From an uncultured Oscillibacter sp. (GTDB lineage: Bacteria > Bacillota_A > Clostridia > Oscillospirales > Oscillospiraceae), in NCBI GenBank assembly GCA_902462475.1, contig CABQCB010000013.1, positions 1-17,072 on the forward strand: DNA of 17,072 bases. The letters are read 5' to 3'. This document shows, in pieces, positions 5,770 through 13,120 of this stretch; position 1 is the first letter of the stretch, and each line of letters begins with the position of its first letter. The notes beneath the pieces are model-generated. The model saw only the letters and a program-made list of their open reading frames with translations. It had not been told where the DNA came from and made no database searches. The position numbers were made by a program, and so were the translations under genes.

Positions 5770-6618
5770 ATGAAAAACAAAAGACGCCAACTCAACGGCG
5801 AGACGCCCCTGTCCAGGGCCATGACGCACTTGGTGCTCATCATTGCGTCGTTCCTGGCCTTCGGCCCCTTCGTGTGGATGTTCCTCACGTCTATCAAGAC
5901 CTATGAGGAGACCATCCAGATCCCCATGAAGTTTTTGCCGGAGGTCCCCCAGTGGGTCAACTACTCCATCGTCTCGGACAAGCTGAACTTCCCGCAGCTT
6001 TACCTCAACACCATTTTGGTCACGGTCATGATGATCGTGGGTCAGATGCTCATCGTCACCATCTGTGCCTACGCCTTCGACCGGCTGCGTTTTCCCGGGA
6101 AAAACATCCTCTTTATGGGCATGCTGGCGCTGATGATGGTGCCCGGCCAGATCTTCATCCTGCCCCGGTTCAAGCTGATGGTGGCCATGGGCCTGACCAA
6201 CACGCTGGTGGGCCTGGTGCTGCCGGGACTGTTCAACATCTTCGGCGTGTTCCTCATGCGCCAGTTCTTCTCCACCATCCCCCGGGAACTGGACGAGGCG
6301 GCCCGCATCGACGGGTGCAGCTACTTCCGCATCTACTGGAACGTGCTGCTGCCGCTGGTGAAGCCCGGACTGACCACCCTGGCCATTTTGGGCATGCTCA
6401 ACACGTGGAAAGACCTCATGTGGCCCCTGATCAACAACTCCCAGGCCAGCAAAATGACGCTGGCGGCGGGCCTGGCCATGCTCATCGGCGAGCACACCAC
6501 CTACTATGAGCAGGTCATGGCCGGCGGCGTCATCGCCGTGCTGCCGCTGATCGTGCTGTTCGTCATTTTCCAGCGCCAGTTCGTGGAAGGCATTGCCCAC
6601 AGCGGCATCAAGGGTTGA
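5770..6618 (+). CDS. ABC transporter permease, MalG/LacG type
   Basis: A 282-residue permease with about six membrane segments. It opens with a short cytoplasmic basic stretch and a first segment near residues 18-40 (THLVLIIASFLAFGPFVWMF). The N-terminal LTSIKTYEETIQIPMKFLPE motif and the EAA loop at about 173-196 (LDEAARIDGCSYFRIYWNVL, then LPLVKPG) are diagnostic of the MalG-side carbohydrate permeases. GGAGG lies 7 bases before the ATG. The gene follows its partner by 18 bases and precedes the amidohydrolase gene by 48 bases, so it is part of the same transcript. Confidence 0.94.
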   Translation: MKNKRRQLNGETPLSRAMTHLVLIIASFLAFGPFVWMFLTSIKTYEETIQIPMKFLPEVPQWVNYSIVSDKLNFPQLYLNTILVTVMMIVGQMLIVTICAYAFDRLRFPGKNILFMGMLALMMVPGQIFILPRFKLMVAMGLTNTLVGLVLPGLFNIFGVFLMRQFFSTIPRELDEAARIDGCSYFRIYWNVLLPLVKPGLTTLAILGMLNTWKDLMWPLINNSQASKMTLAAGLAMLIGEHTTYYEQVMAGGVIAVLPLIVLFVIFQRQFVEGIAHSGIKG

Positions 6619-6666
6619 GTTTTTCAGAGTATGGATACTTTATAATAAGGAAAGGAACGTGAGCCC

Positions 6667-7722
6667 ATGTTTTACCGCTATCCCATCAATGATGTCCATA
6701 TCCACCTCTTTGACCCCAAGGACATGGACGAGTGCATCGCCATGGTGGACGAGTGCGGATACACAAACTGGACGTTTTTGGCCTGCACCGTCATCGACAG
6801 CCCCTTCGCACTGACCCAGAACCTGCTGTGCGCCCTGATGAAGCTGCGGGAGAAGGGCCGCTGCCAGGCCTTTGCCTCCTTCCACTATGACGGCAACGTG
6901 GTGCCCGATGCGGATAACCTGCTCCAGCAGATCCGCTGGTTCGACCAGGCGGGCTTTGACGGCATCAAGATGCTCGACGGCAAGCCCGGCGTGCGCCTGC
7001 GGCAGAACCTGCCCCTGGACGCCCCCAACTACGACAAGATGTTCGACTATGCCCAGCGGACCCAGTTCCCCATTTTGTACCACATCAACGACCCCATCGA
7101 GTTCTGGTACCGGGACCGCCTGCCCCAGTGGGCGGTGGAGAAGGACTTCTTCTACGGCGACGGCCGCTTCCCCCACAAGTTCCAGATCGACGAGGAGACG
7201 TTCGGCTTTTTGCGCAAGCATCCCAACCTGAACCTGTGCATCCCCCACTTCTTCTTCGTCTCCGACCAGCCGGGTCTGTGCGCGGAGATGCTGGACCGCT
7301 ATCCCAACCTGTTCTTCGACATCACCCCCGGCTGGGAGATGTTTGAAAACTTCGCCAAGGACCGGGAGTTCTGGCGCCACTTCTTCGATACCTACTCCCA
7401 CAAGATCCTCTTCGGCACGGACACCTTCTCCGACCACTGGCGCGAGACGGTCACCTGCCTGCGCCGGGTGCTGGAGACGGACGAGCCCTTCACCGCCTTT
7501 GAGGAAAACTGCGTGGGTCTGGACCTGCAGGAGCAGACCCTGCGGGACATCTACTTCAATAACTACCATAAGTTCATCCGCCGCCTGGACAAGAAGATCA
7601 ACGTGGACATGGTCCTGGAGTATGCCGATACCCTGTATGACCGGGTCCCCGCAGGCGAGAACCATCAGATGCTCTGCGACACCATCGACTATCTTAAAGC
7701 GGAGATCGCCAAGTACCGGTAA
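6667..7722 (+). CDS. Amidohydrolase-superfamily metal-dependent hydrolase (TIM barrel, amidohydrolase_2 type)
   Basis: A 351-residue protein with the metal-site pattern of the amidohydrolase superfamily in order: H-x-H near the N-terminus (DVHIH, His11 and His13), Lys101 in GIKML, His139 in PILYHINDP, His194 in CIPHFFF, and Asp252 in ILFGTDTFSD. This spacing fits a cytoplasmic (beta/alpha)8 hydrolase or decarboxylase of the amidohydrolase_2 (PF04909-like) group, which acts on lactones, amides or carboxylates. No signal peptide is seen. The ribosome binding site is GGAAAGGA, 10 bases upstream. It lies between the permease and GH4 genes, so it probably acts on the imported compound or on its cleavage product. 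The exact reaction is not predictable; lactonase, amidase and decarboxylase are all possible. Confidence 0.82.
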   Translation: MFYRYPINDVHIHLFDPKDMDECIAMVDECGYTNWTFLACTVIDSPFALTQNLLCALMKLREKGRCQAFASFHYDGNVVPDADNLLQQIRWFDQAGFDGIKMLDGKPGVRLRQNLPLDAPNYDKMFDYAQRTQFPILYHINDPIEFWYRDRLPQWAVEKDFFYGDGRFPHKFQIDEETFGFLRKHPNLNLCIPHFFFVSDQPGLCAEMLDRYPNLFFDITPGWEMFENFAKDREFWRHFFDTYSHKILFGTDTFSDHWRETVTCLRRVLETDEPFTAFEENCVGLDLQEQTLRDIYFNNYHKFIRRLDKKINVDMVLEYADTLYDRVPAGENHQMLCDTIDYLKAEIAKYR

Positions 7723-7742
7723 GGGCGAAGGAGAGGGTTTTT

Positions 7743-9137
7743 GTGAAACTTTGTGTGATCGGCGGAGCCGGAGCCCGCTCCGCGTTTTTGACCAAATCCC
7801 TGGTGAAGGCTGCCGGGGACATCCGGGTGGACGAGATCGTCCTCATGGACAACGACCGGGAAAAGCTGCGCACCTACGGCGAGATCTCCAGGGAACTGGC
7901 CCGGCGGCTGGACCCGCAGCTAAAGTTCTGGGTGACGGACGACGCCGAGGCCGCCCTCCGGGACGTGGACTATATCATCACCACCATTCGCGCCGGCGGA
8001 GACGCCGGGCGGCTGTTCGATGAAAAGACCTGCCTTGCCCACGGGGTGCTGGGCCAGGAGACCACCGGTGCCGGCGGCTTTGCCATGGCCCTGCGGTCCG
8101 TCCCCACCCTGGTGTATTACTGCACGCTTGCCAGAAAGGTGGCCCATCCCGGGCACCTGATCTTCAACTTCACCAACCCCAGCGGCATCATCACCCAGGC
8201 CCTGCGCTCCCGGGGGTTCGACAATGTCTACGGCATCTGCGACGCCCCCAGCGGCTTTATCAAGCAGCTGGAGGAGATCCTGGACGTGCCCTACGGGGAG
8301 CTGGACATCGAGTGCTACGGCCTCAACCACCTGTCCTGGTTCCGCAACGCCCGGCTCCACGGCCGGGACGTGCAGCGTGAACTCCTGGACAATCCCCGTA
8401 CCTACCAGCACTCGGAGATGCGGCTTTTCACCCGGGAGATGGCGCGATTAAGCGGCGAGTGCATGCTCAACGAGTACCTCTACTTCTACTACCGGCGGGA
8501 AAAGTCCCTGTCCATGATCCAGAAGGCGGAGCACCCCCGTGGCGAGATGATCTATCTTATCAACCGGGAGCTGGAGCAGCAGCTTTCCCAGCTGGAGCTG
8601 CCCCGGGACTTTGAGCAGGCCTTCAACCTCTACATGACCGCCTACGGCAAGCGGGAGAACGCCTACTTCTCCGTGGAGAGCGGCGCGTGCCGGGAGAAGG
8701 TGTGGCAGCCGCCTACGGTGGAAGAGTTCCTCTCCCAGCCCGACGAGGGCGGCTACGCCGCCGTGGCGCTGCGGTTCATCCGGGCCATCACGGAGGGCGA
8801 GGCGTGCCGCATGGTGCTCTCCGTGCCCAACAAGGGCGCCATCGAGGGCCTGGCGGACGACGACGTGGTGGAGATCACCTGCGACATCCGTGCCGACGGC
8901 GCCCACCCGGTGCATATCGGCGCTATCGACGAGTTCCAGCTCCAGCAGATCAAGCGCCTCAAGTACTTCGAGCGCTGCACCATCCGCGCGGCGCTGGAGG
9001 GAGACCGGGACGCTGCGGTGAAGGGCCTGGCCCTGCACCCCCTGGTCAACGACTTTGAGCTGGCCCAGGAGCTGACGGACATCTTCTTCCGCCAGTACGC
9101 CGATTTCATCCATAGGAACGAGGGGGCCCCCGACTGA
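7743..9137 (+). CDS. Glycoside hydrolase family 4 (NAD- and metal-dependent glycosidase)
   Basis: A 464-residue cytoplasmic enzyme starting at GTG, 9 bases after AAGGAG and 20 bases after the amidohydrolase stop. The N-terminus MKLCVIGGAGARSAFLTKSL is the NAD-binding beta-alpha turn of GH4. Other landmarks are GQETTGAGGFAMALR (104-118), FNFTNPSGI (141-149, Asn145), the metal-site Cys166 in GICDAPSG, and His196 in GLNHLSWF. NEYLYFYY resembles the region holding the catalytic tyrosine in 6-phospho-beta-glucosidases. GH4 enzymes cleave by transient C3 oxidation and elimination, and can hydrolyse alpha or beta bonds. The Cys-Asp-Ala-Pro signature is not one of the usual subgroup tetrads (CN[VI]P, CDMP, CHSV, CHGx). 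With no PTS gene here, the substrate may be unphosphorylated or phosphorylated after import. Confidence 0.9.
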   Translation: MKLCVIGGAGARSAFLTKSLVKAAGDIRVDEIVLMDNDREKLRTYGEISRELARRLDPQLKFWVTDDAEAALRDVDYIITTIRAGGDAGRLFDEKTCLAHGVLGQETTGAGGFAMALRSVPTLVYYCTLARKVAHPGHLIFNFTNPSGIITQALRSRGFDNVYGICDAPSGFIKQLEEILDVPYGELDIECYGLNHLSWFRNARLHGRDVQRELLDNPRTYQHSEMRLFTREMARLSGECMLNEYLYFYYRREKSLSMIQKAEHPRGEMIYLINRELEQQLSQLELPRDFEQAFNLYMTAYGKRENAYFSVESGACREKVWQPPTVEEFLSQPDEGGYAAVALRFIRAITEGEACRMVLSVPNKGAIEGLADDDVVEITCDIRADGAHPVHIGAIDEFQLQQIKRLKYFERCTIRAALEGDRDAAVKGLALHPLVNDFELAQELTDIFFRQYADFIHRNEGAPD

Positions 9138-9152
9138 GGAAGGACCGGAGCG

Positions 9153-10049
9153 ATGCGTATGTACGATTTCAAGACCTTTGCCCAGATGAATCTGGACCTG
9201 ATCTTCAAGGATTTTGACCGCCTGCCCCAGCCGGGGGAGGAGGTGCTGGCCGATCGCTTCACCATGCAGCTGGGCGGCGGTCCCATGGTGTGCCCCATCG
9301 TGCTGGAGCAGCTGGGCTGCCGGGTGCGGCTGGGCACGTTCCTGGGCCGCAGCACCGTCAGCGAGCTTTGCCGGCAGCTGCTGGCCCAGCGGGGCTTTTC
9401 CAGCTACGATGTGTTCGAGACGGACTGCCCCGACCCGGAGGTGGTCACCAGCGTCTTTTCCTGGGCCCATGACCGGGGCTTTTTGTCCCACAACGCGGGC
9501 GTGTATGAAAGCTCTCTGGATGCGGAGACGGTCTACAACTTTCTGCGGGATGCCCGGGTGGTGTTCGCCCCCGTGGGGCACCCGGAAGTCACCCGCCGGC
9601 TCCACCGCCAGGGGGTGAAGGTGGTGTACGACAACGGCTGGAGCGACGACCTCTCTATCGACGACATCAAGGCGTTTTTGCCGGACATCGACGTCTACAC
9701 CCCCAACGACAAGGAGGCCATGAAGCTGGCGGGCACCGGCGACGTGGAGGAGGCAGTGCGCTTCCTGGCCCGCTATACGCCCCGCCCGGTGGTGACCCTG
9801 GGCAGCCGGGGCTGCGCCTACTGGGAGGACGGGGATATCCGCTACGCCCCTGCCATCGACGCGTTCCGGGCGGTGGATACCACCGGCGCCGGGGACAACT
9901 TCCTCTCCGGCGTGATCTACGGGCTTTTGCAGGACCGGCCTTTGGGCGAATGCGTGCGTCTGGGCAACATCATTGCCGGCCAGTCCACTACGGCCATGGG
10001 ATGCTTCGGCACGGCCATCACCCAATCCCTTATCCGGAAGTATCTGTAA
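9153..10049 (+). CDS. PfkB/ribokinase-family carbohydrate kinase
   Basis: A 298-residue sugar kinase. The N-terminal lid/substrate region has GEEVLADRFTMQLGGGPMVC (29-48, with the family Gly-Gly-Gly). An ATP-site segment VYTPNDKEAM (181-190) has the ribokinase Asn/Glu pair. The PfkB signature DTTGAGDNFLSGVIYG (242-257) contains the catalytic base Asp248. The start at 9153 is 8 bases after AGGA; an ATG two codons later (9159), with GGAG 8 bases upstream, is equally possible. It follows GH4 by 15 bases. It most likely phosphorylates the monosaccharide released by GH4, or the glycoside before cleavage. PfkB members act on ribose, fructose, tagatose-phosphate, KDG, nucleosides and fructosamines, and the sequence does not decide between them. 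Confidence 0.9.
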   Translation: MRMYDFKTFAQMNLDLIFKDFDRLPQPGEEVLADRFTMQLGGGPMVCPIVLEQLGCRVRLGTFLGRSTVSELCRQLLAQRGFSSYDVFETDCPDPEVVTSVFSWAHDRGFLSHNAGVYESSLDAETVYNFLRDARVVFAPVGHPEVTRRLHRQGVKVVYDNGWSDDLSIDDIKAFLPDIDVYTPNDKEAMKLAGTGDVEEAVRFLARYTPRPVVTLGSRGCAYWEDGDIRYAPAIDAFRAVDTTGAGDNFLSGVIYGLLQDRPLGECVRLGNIIAGQSTTAMGCFGTAITQSLIRKYL

Positions 10050-10060
10050 GGAGGGGCGGC

Positions 10061-11185
10061 ATGGAGCTTGTGATTTCGCCGGAGCGGCTGGCGGATACCT
10101 TTGCCGCCCTGGTGGCCATTGACTCCCCCTCCCGGGGGGAGCGGGCCATGGCCGACATGCTGACAGGCCGCCTGAAGGCCCTGGGCCTCACGGTGACGGA
10201 GGACGGCGCCGGGGATAAGATCGGCGGCAGCTGCGGCAACCTCTACGGCTTTTTGCCCGGCGCGCCGGACCTCGCTCCCCTGCTGCTGTGCGCCCATATG
10301 GACACGGTGGCCCCCTGGCAGGGCAAGCGGGCCGTGCGGGAGACAGACGGCACCATCCACAGCGCCGGGGACACGGTGCTGGGGGCCGACGATCTGGCGG
10401 CGGTGGCCGTCATTTTGGAGGTGCTCACCGCCCTGCGGGAAAGCGGCGCATCCCACCGGCCCATTGAGGTGCTTTTCTCCGTCTCGGAGGAGACGTACTG
10501 TGAGGGCGCCGCGGTCTTTGACTTTTCCAGGGTGCAGGCCCGGGAGGCCTATGTGCTGGACTACGAGGGCCCCTTGGGGCAGGCGGTGGTGGCCGCGCCC
10601 ACCATTCTGGGCTTCACCGCCGCGGTGACCGGACGGGCGTCCCACGCGGGCTTTGCCCCGGAGGCGGGCATCAGCGCCCTGCTCACCGCCGCCCGGGCTG
10701 TCACGGCCGTTCCCAGCGGACGGGTGGCGCCGGACACCACCGTCAACTTCGGACTGGTGGAGGGCGGCAGCGGCACCAACATCGTGCCCCAGACGTGCGT
10801 TGTCCGGGGAGAGATCCGCAGCATGGACCATGGCCGCGCCCTGGCCCAGGCGGCCCTGGTACGCGCGGCCTTTGAACGCGCCTGCGCCGAAAGCGGCGCC
10901 TCCCTGGACTTTCAGGAGCGGTGCTTCATCCAGGCCTACCGGGTGGCGGAGGACGCGCCGGTGGTACAGCGGTACTTTGACGCATGCCGGGTCCGGGGCT
11001 ATGAAACGTCGGTGGTGGACACCTTCGGCGGCAGCGACAATAATGTGCTTTCCCAGCACGGCATCACCGGCGTGGTGCTGCCCTCGGCCATGCACCGGTG
11101 CCACTCCTGCGGGGAGTATACCTCCGTGGGGGAGCTGGCGGCGGTGGCGGCGCTGACGGCGGATCTGGTCCTCAGCCGGACATAA
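10061..11185 (+). CDS. M20 metallopeptidase / deacylase, PepT-like
   Basis: A 374-residue two-zinc hydrolase. Metal and catalytic residues are visible in order: His79-x-Asp81 (CAHMDTV), Asp110 bridging (LGADDLAAV), Glu143 base and Glu144 ligand (SVSEETYCEG), Asp167 (VLDYEG), and the C-terminal His in RCHSCGEY. The central dimerisation domain includes GFTAAVTGRASHAGFAPEAG and GSGTNIVP. The ATG at 10061 lies 7 bases after TAAGGAGG, and the stop of the kinase overlaps that ribosome binding site region; the reading frame stays open further left but only inside the kinase gene. M20 members remove amino acids or acyl groups (peptidases, carboxypeptidases, aminoacylases). In a sugar operon it could split an amide-linked amino acid or acyl group from an imported conjugate. 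Confidence 0.9.
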   Translation: MELVISPERLADTFAALVAIDSPSRGERAMADMLTGRLKALGLTVTEDGAGDKIGGSCGNLYGFLPGAPDLAPLLLCAHMDTVAPWQGKRAVRETDGTIHSAGDTVLGADDLAAVAVILEVLTALRESGASHRPIEVLFSVSEETYCEGAAVFDFSRVQAREAYVLDYEGPLGQAVVAAPTILGFTAAVTGRASHAGFAPEAGISALLTAARAVTAVPSGRVAPDTTVNFGLVEGGSGTNIVPQTCVVRGEIRSMDHGRALAQAALVRAAFERACAESGASLDFQERCFIQAYRVAEDAPVVQRYFDACRVRGYETSVVDTFGGSDNNVLSQHGITGVVLPSAMHRCHSCGEYTSVGELAAVAALTADLVLSRT

Positions 11186-11202
11186 CACGAGCAACCACAG
11201 CA

Positions 11203-11232
11203 CGGCCCGCCCAGCATGTACCGGGCGGGCCG
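11203..11232 (+). other. GC-rich hairpin between the M20 and DsbA-like genes
   Basis: Arms CGGCCCGCCC (11203-11212) and GGGCGGGCCG (11223-11232) form a 10-bp stem with a 10-base loop. No T-tract follows (next bases CGTCCATATT), so it is more likely an mRNA-stability or partial-termination element than a terminator. A second small stem (GGCGG/CCGCC, about 11246-11261) precedes the next ribosome binding site. Confidence 0.5.
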
Positions 11233-11282
11233 CGTCCATATTAGGAGGCGGCGCAGGCCGCCGGTGAGAAAGGAGCATTCCC

Positions 11283-11888
11283 ATGGCACGAGAGATCACG
11301 GTGGTTTCCGATTTTGTCTGTCCCTACTGCTTCTGGCTGGAGGCGCTCATGGAGCGTCTGCCGGAGCACCCGCCGGTGCGCTATGCCCCCTTCCAGCTGA
11401 CCCGCCGGGGCGAGACACAGGTGGACGTGGCGGCGGACCCGGAGCGCCGGGCCCGGTATGCCCAGACCCTGGCCCCCGTCTGTGAGGCGCTGGGGCTGAA
11501 GATGTATCTTCCGCCCCGGGTGAGCCCTCGGCCCTATACGGACCTTGCCTTCCAGGGGTGGTACTTTGCCCGGGCCCAGGGGGCGGGCGACGCGTTTTAT
11601 AAGCGGGTGTTCCGGGCCTACTTCCAGGAGGAGCGGGATATCGGCGACATCGGCGTGCTGTGCGCCCTGGCGGAGGACGTGGGGCTGGACGCTGCGGCGC
11701 TGCGCCGGGCCCTGAAGGATGGGACCTATGCCCGGGCCGTGGAGCAGGATACGGACGAGACGCAAAAGCAGCTGGAGATCCGTATGGTGCCCACGCTGGT
11801 GTGCGGCGCCCACCGGCTGGAGGGCTTCGTGCCGGACATGGAGACGCTGCAAAACTGGCTGACGGAGACGGAGAAGGAGGACGCGTAA
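11283..11888 (+). CDS. DsbA-family (FrnE-like) thioredoxin-fold oxidoreductase
   Basis: A 201-residue protein with a thioredoxin-fold strand ITVVSDFVCPYCFWLEALME. The redox motif Cys13-Pro-Tyr-Cys16 is followed after the helical insertion by the conserved cis-proline Pro170 in RMVPTLVCG. Lack of a signal peptide or membrane anchor places it in the cytoplasm, as for FrnE and 2-hydroxychromene-2-carboxylate isomerase-like members. Members serve as disulfide oxidoreductases or glutathione/thiol-linked isomerases. AAAGGAG lies 7 bases upstream of the ATG. The 97-base gap after the M20 gene holds a hairpin but no clear promoter, so it may be the last operon gene by read-through. Its link to the sugar pathway is unclear. 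The terminator hairpin is built over its stop codon. Confidence 0.88.
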   Translation: MAREITVVSDFVCPYCFWLEALMERLPEHPPVRYAPFQLTRRGETQVDVAADPERRARYAQTLAPVCEALGLKMYLPPRVSPRPYTDLAFQGWYFARAQGAGDAFYKRVFRAYFQEERDIGDIGVLCALAEDVGLDAAALRRALKDGTYARAVEQDTDETQKQLEIRMVPTLVCGAHRLEGFVPDMETLQNWLTETEKEDA

Positions 11889-11904
11889 GCGTCCTCCTTT
11901 TGTC
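11874..11904 (+). terminator. Terminator of the main operon, overlapping the last stop codon
   Basis: AAGGAGGACGC (11874-11884) pairs with GCGTCCTCCTT (11889-11899). The GTAA tetraloop contains the TAA stop of the DsbA-like gene. TTTTGTCT follows the core 9-bp stem. This is the first clear terminator downstream of the promoter at 2237. A ribosome finishing the last gene would sit on the left arm. Confidence 0.72.
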
Positions 11905-11910
11905 TGGCTG

Positions 11911-13053
11911 TTATTCGCCCAGATAGGTGCGCGCCACCCGGGGGCGGATGTTGCAGGTGACGGCGCTGGGGCCGATGCCGATGGGCTGGTAGAGCCACTG
12001 GCAGGGTACGGCGTCCTCTCCCCTGCCGCCCAGCAAAATGACCTCGTCCTCCGGCTGCACGTCGGGAAAATCCGTCACGTCCGCCATGAACATGTCCATG
12101 CACACCCGGCCCAGCACCGGGCACACGTGGCCCCGGATCTTCACCTTTCCCAGGTTGGACAGCTGGCGGAAGTAGCCGTCGGCGTCTCCGGCGGTGACCA
12201 CGGCCAGACGGGTGGGCCGGTGGGTGACGGCGGTGCGGTCGTAGCTGACGGGCACGCCCGCCGGCAGCGGGTGCACGATGGCCACCCGGGCCTTCCAGGT
12301 CAGCGCCGGGCGAAATGGCAGCGGGCGGACCATGGCGGTCTGGGGCAAAAGGCCGTAGAGCACCGTACCTACCCGGCAAAGGTCCATGGCGTACTCCGGG
12401 CAGTTGACGGTGGCCGGCGAGTTGGCGCAGTGGCGCAGCCCCGGGTCCACCCCCAGGCGCCTGAGCTGTGCGCACACGGCGGAGAATTTTTCAAACTGGC
12501 CGCGGGTGTAGGCCCTGGCGTCCTCGGTCTGGGCGTAGGCGCTGGAGAAGTGGGTGAAGATGCCCGTCACCTCCAGCTCCGCCCGGCCATAGTCCGCCGC
12601 CAGGGCCTGGGCGGCCTCGTCCGGGTCGTGGGCGGCATAGCCGATGCGGCCCATGCCCGTGTCCACCGCTGCGTGGGCCATCACGCGCACCCCCTGCCGC
12701 TTGGCCTCGAGGGCAAGAAGAGCGGTGTACTCCGGGGATAAAAGGGCCTGGGTCAGCTGGTTATCCGCCAGAACGGCGGCCTGGCGGGGCGGGGTGTAGC
12801 CCAGGATCAAAATGGGCAGGTCGATGCCGGCGCGGCGCAGGTCCAGCGCCTCCTGCAAACAGGCCACGCCCAGCCAGCTGCCGGGGATGCCGGCAAAGAG
12901 GGCGGCCACCTCCGCGGCCCCATGGCCGTAGCCGTCGGCCTTGACGATGCCCATGAGGCGGCAGCCGAGGGGGATGCAGCTTTGCAGAATGCGGAGGTTT
13001 TCCCGAAGGGCGGAGCGGTCGATCTCCGTCCAGCAGCGGTCCTTGAAAGACAT
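11911..13053 (-). CDS. Alanine-racemase-fold PLP amino-acid racemase with altered substrate gate
   Basis: A 380-residue protein with the whole Alr architecture. The PLP lysine Lys38 is in GIVKADGYGHG. The barrel has HAAVDTGMGRIG, IFTHFSSA, RHCANSPA and DLCRVGTVLYG. The C-terminal beta domain has VSYDRTA (Tyr271, the second catalytic base, Tyr265 in Geobacillus numbering) and LGRVCMDMFMADVTD. AAAGGAG lies 6 bases before the ATG at 13053; the open frame further upstream lies inside the dehydratase gene. Two inner-gate tyrosines of true alanine racemases are replaced: Tyr284 (GYADG) by Asp290 (GDADG), and Tyr354 (INYEV) by Ser363 (GPSAV). Alanine racemases make D-alanine for peptidoglycan; serine-type and broad-range relatives differ at exactly these positions. 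It follows a dehydratase gene and a terminator, not cell-wall genes. I therefore leave the symbol blank. Confidence 0.85.
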   Translation of the reverse strand: MSFKDRCWTEIDRSALRENLRILQSCIPLGCRLMGIVKADGYGHGAAEVAALFAGIPGSWLGVACLQEALDLRRAGIDLPILILGYTPPRQAAVLADNQLTQALLSPEYTALLALEAKRQGVRVMAHAAVDTGMGRIGYAAHDPDEAAQALAADYGRAELEVTGIFTHFSSAYAQTEDARAYTRGQFEKFSAVCAQLRRLGVDPGLRHCANSPATVNCPEYAMDLCRVGTVLYGLLPQTAMVRPLPFRPALTWKARVAIVHPLPAGVPVSYDRTAVTHRPTRLAVVTAGDADGYFRQLSNLGKVKIRGHVCPVLGRVCMDMFMADVTDFPDVQPEDEVILLGGRGEDAVPCQWLYQPIGIGPSAVTCNIRPRVARTYLGE

Positions 13054-13081
13054 GGATACTCCTTTCCAAATCCGTACGGCG

Positions 13082-13120
13082 AAAAAAGCAAAGGGGGCGC
13101 GGCGCCGGGCCGCGCCCCCT
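13082..13120 (-). terminator. Terminator between the dehydratase and racemase genes (minus strand)
   Basis: On the minus strand a perfect 12-bp GC stem (13120-13109 with 13103-13092, five-base loop) is followed by TTTGCTTTTTTC. It lies 19 bases past the dehydratase stop and ends about 28 bases before the racemase start. The racemase must therefore be expressed by read-through or from a promoter inside or right after the hairpin. Confidence 0.85.

Noticed and set aside
4804..6600. Minus-strand 598-codon open frame opposite the permeases
   Set aside because: The His/Asp/Gln/Gly-rich antisense product mirrors membrane codons; no start site or homology is recognisable.
6615..6646. Possible internal promoter before the amidohydrolase gene (TTGAGT ... 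TATAAT)
   Set aside because: The -10 is perfect but the spacer to TTGAGT is 20 bases, and no better -35 lies at 16-18 bases. It could still be a weak start; 5'-end mapping would settle it.
11203..11232. Hairpin after the M20 gene as an operon terminator
   Set aside because: No T-tract follows in the plus direction, so strong rho-independent termination is not supported.
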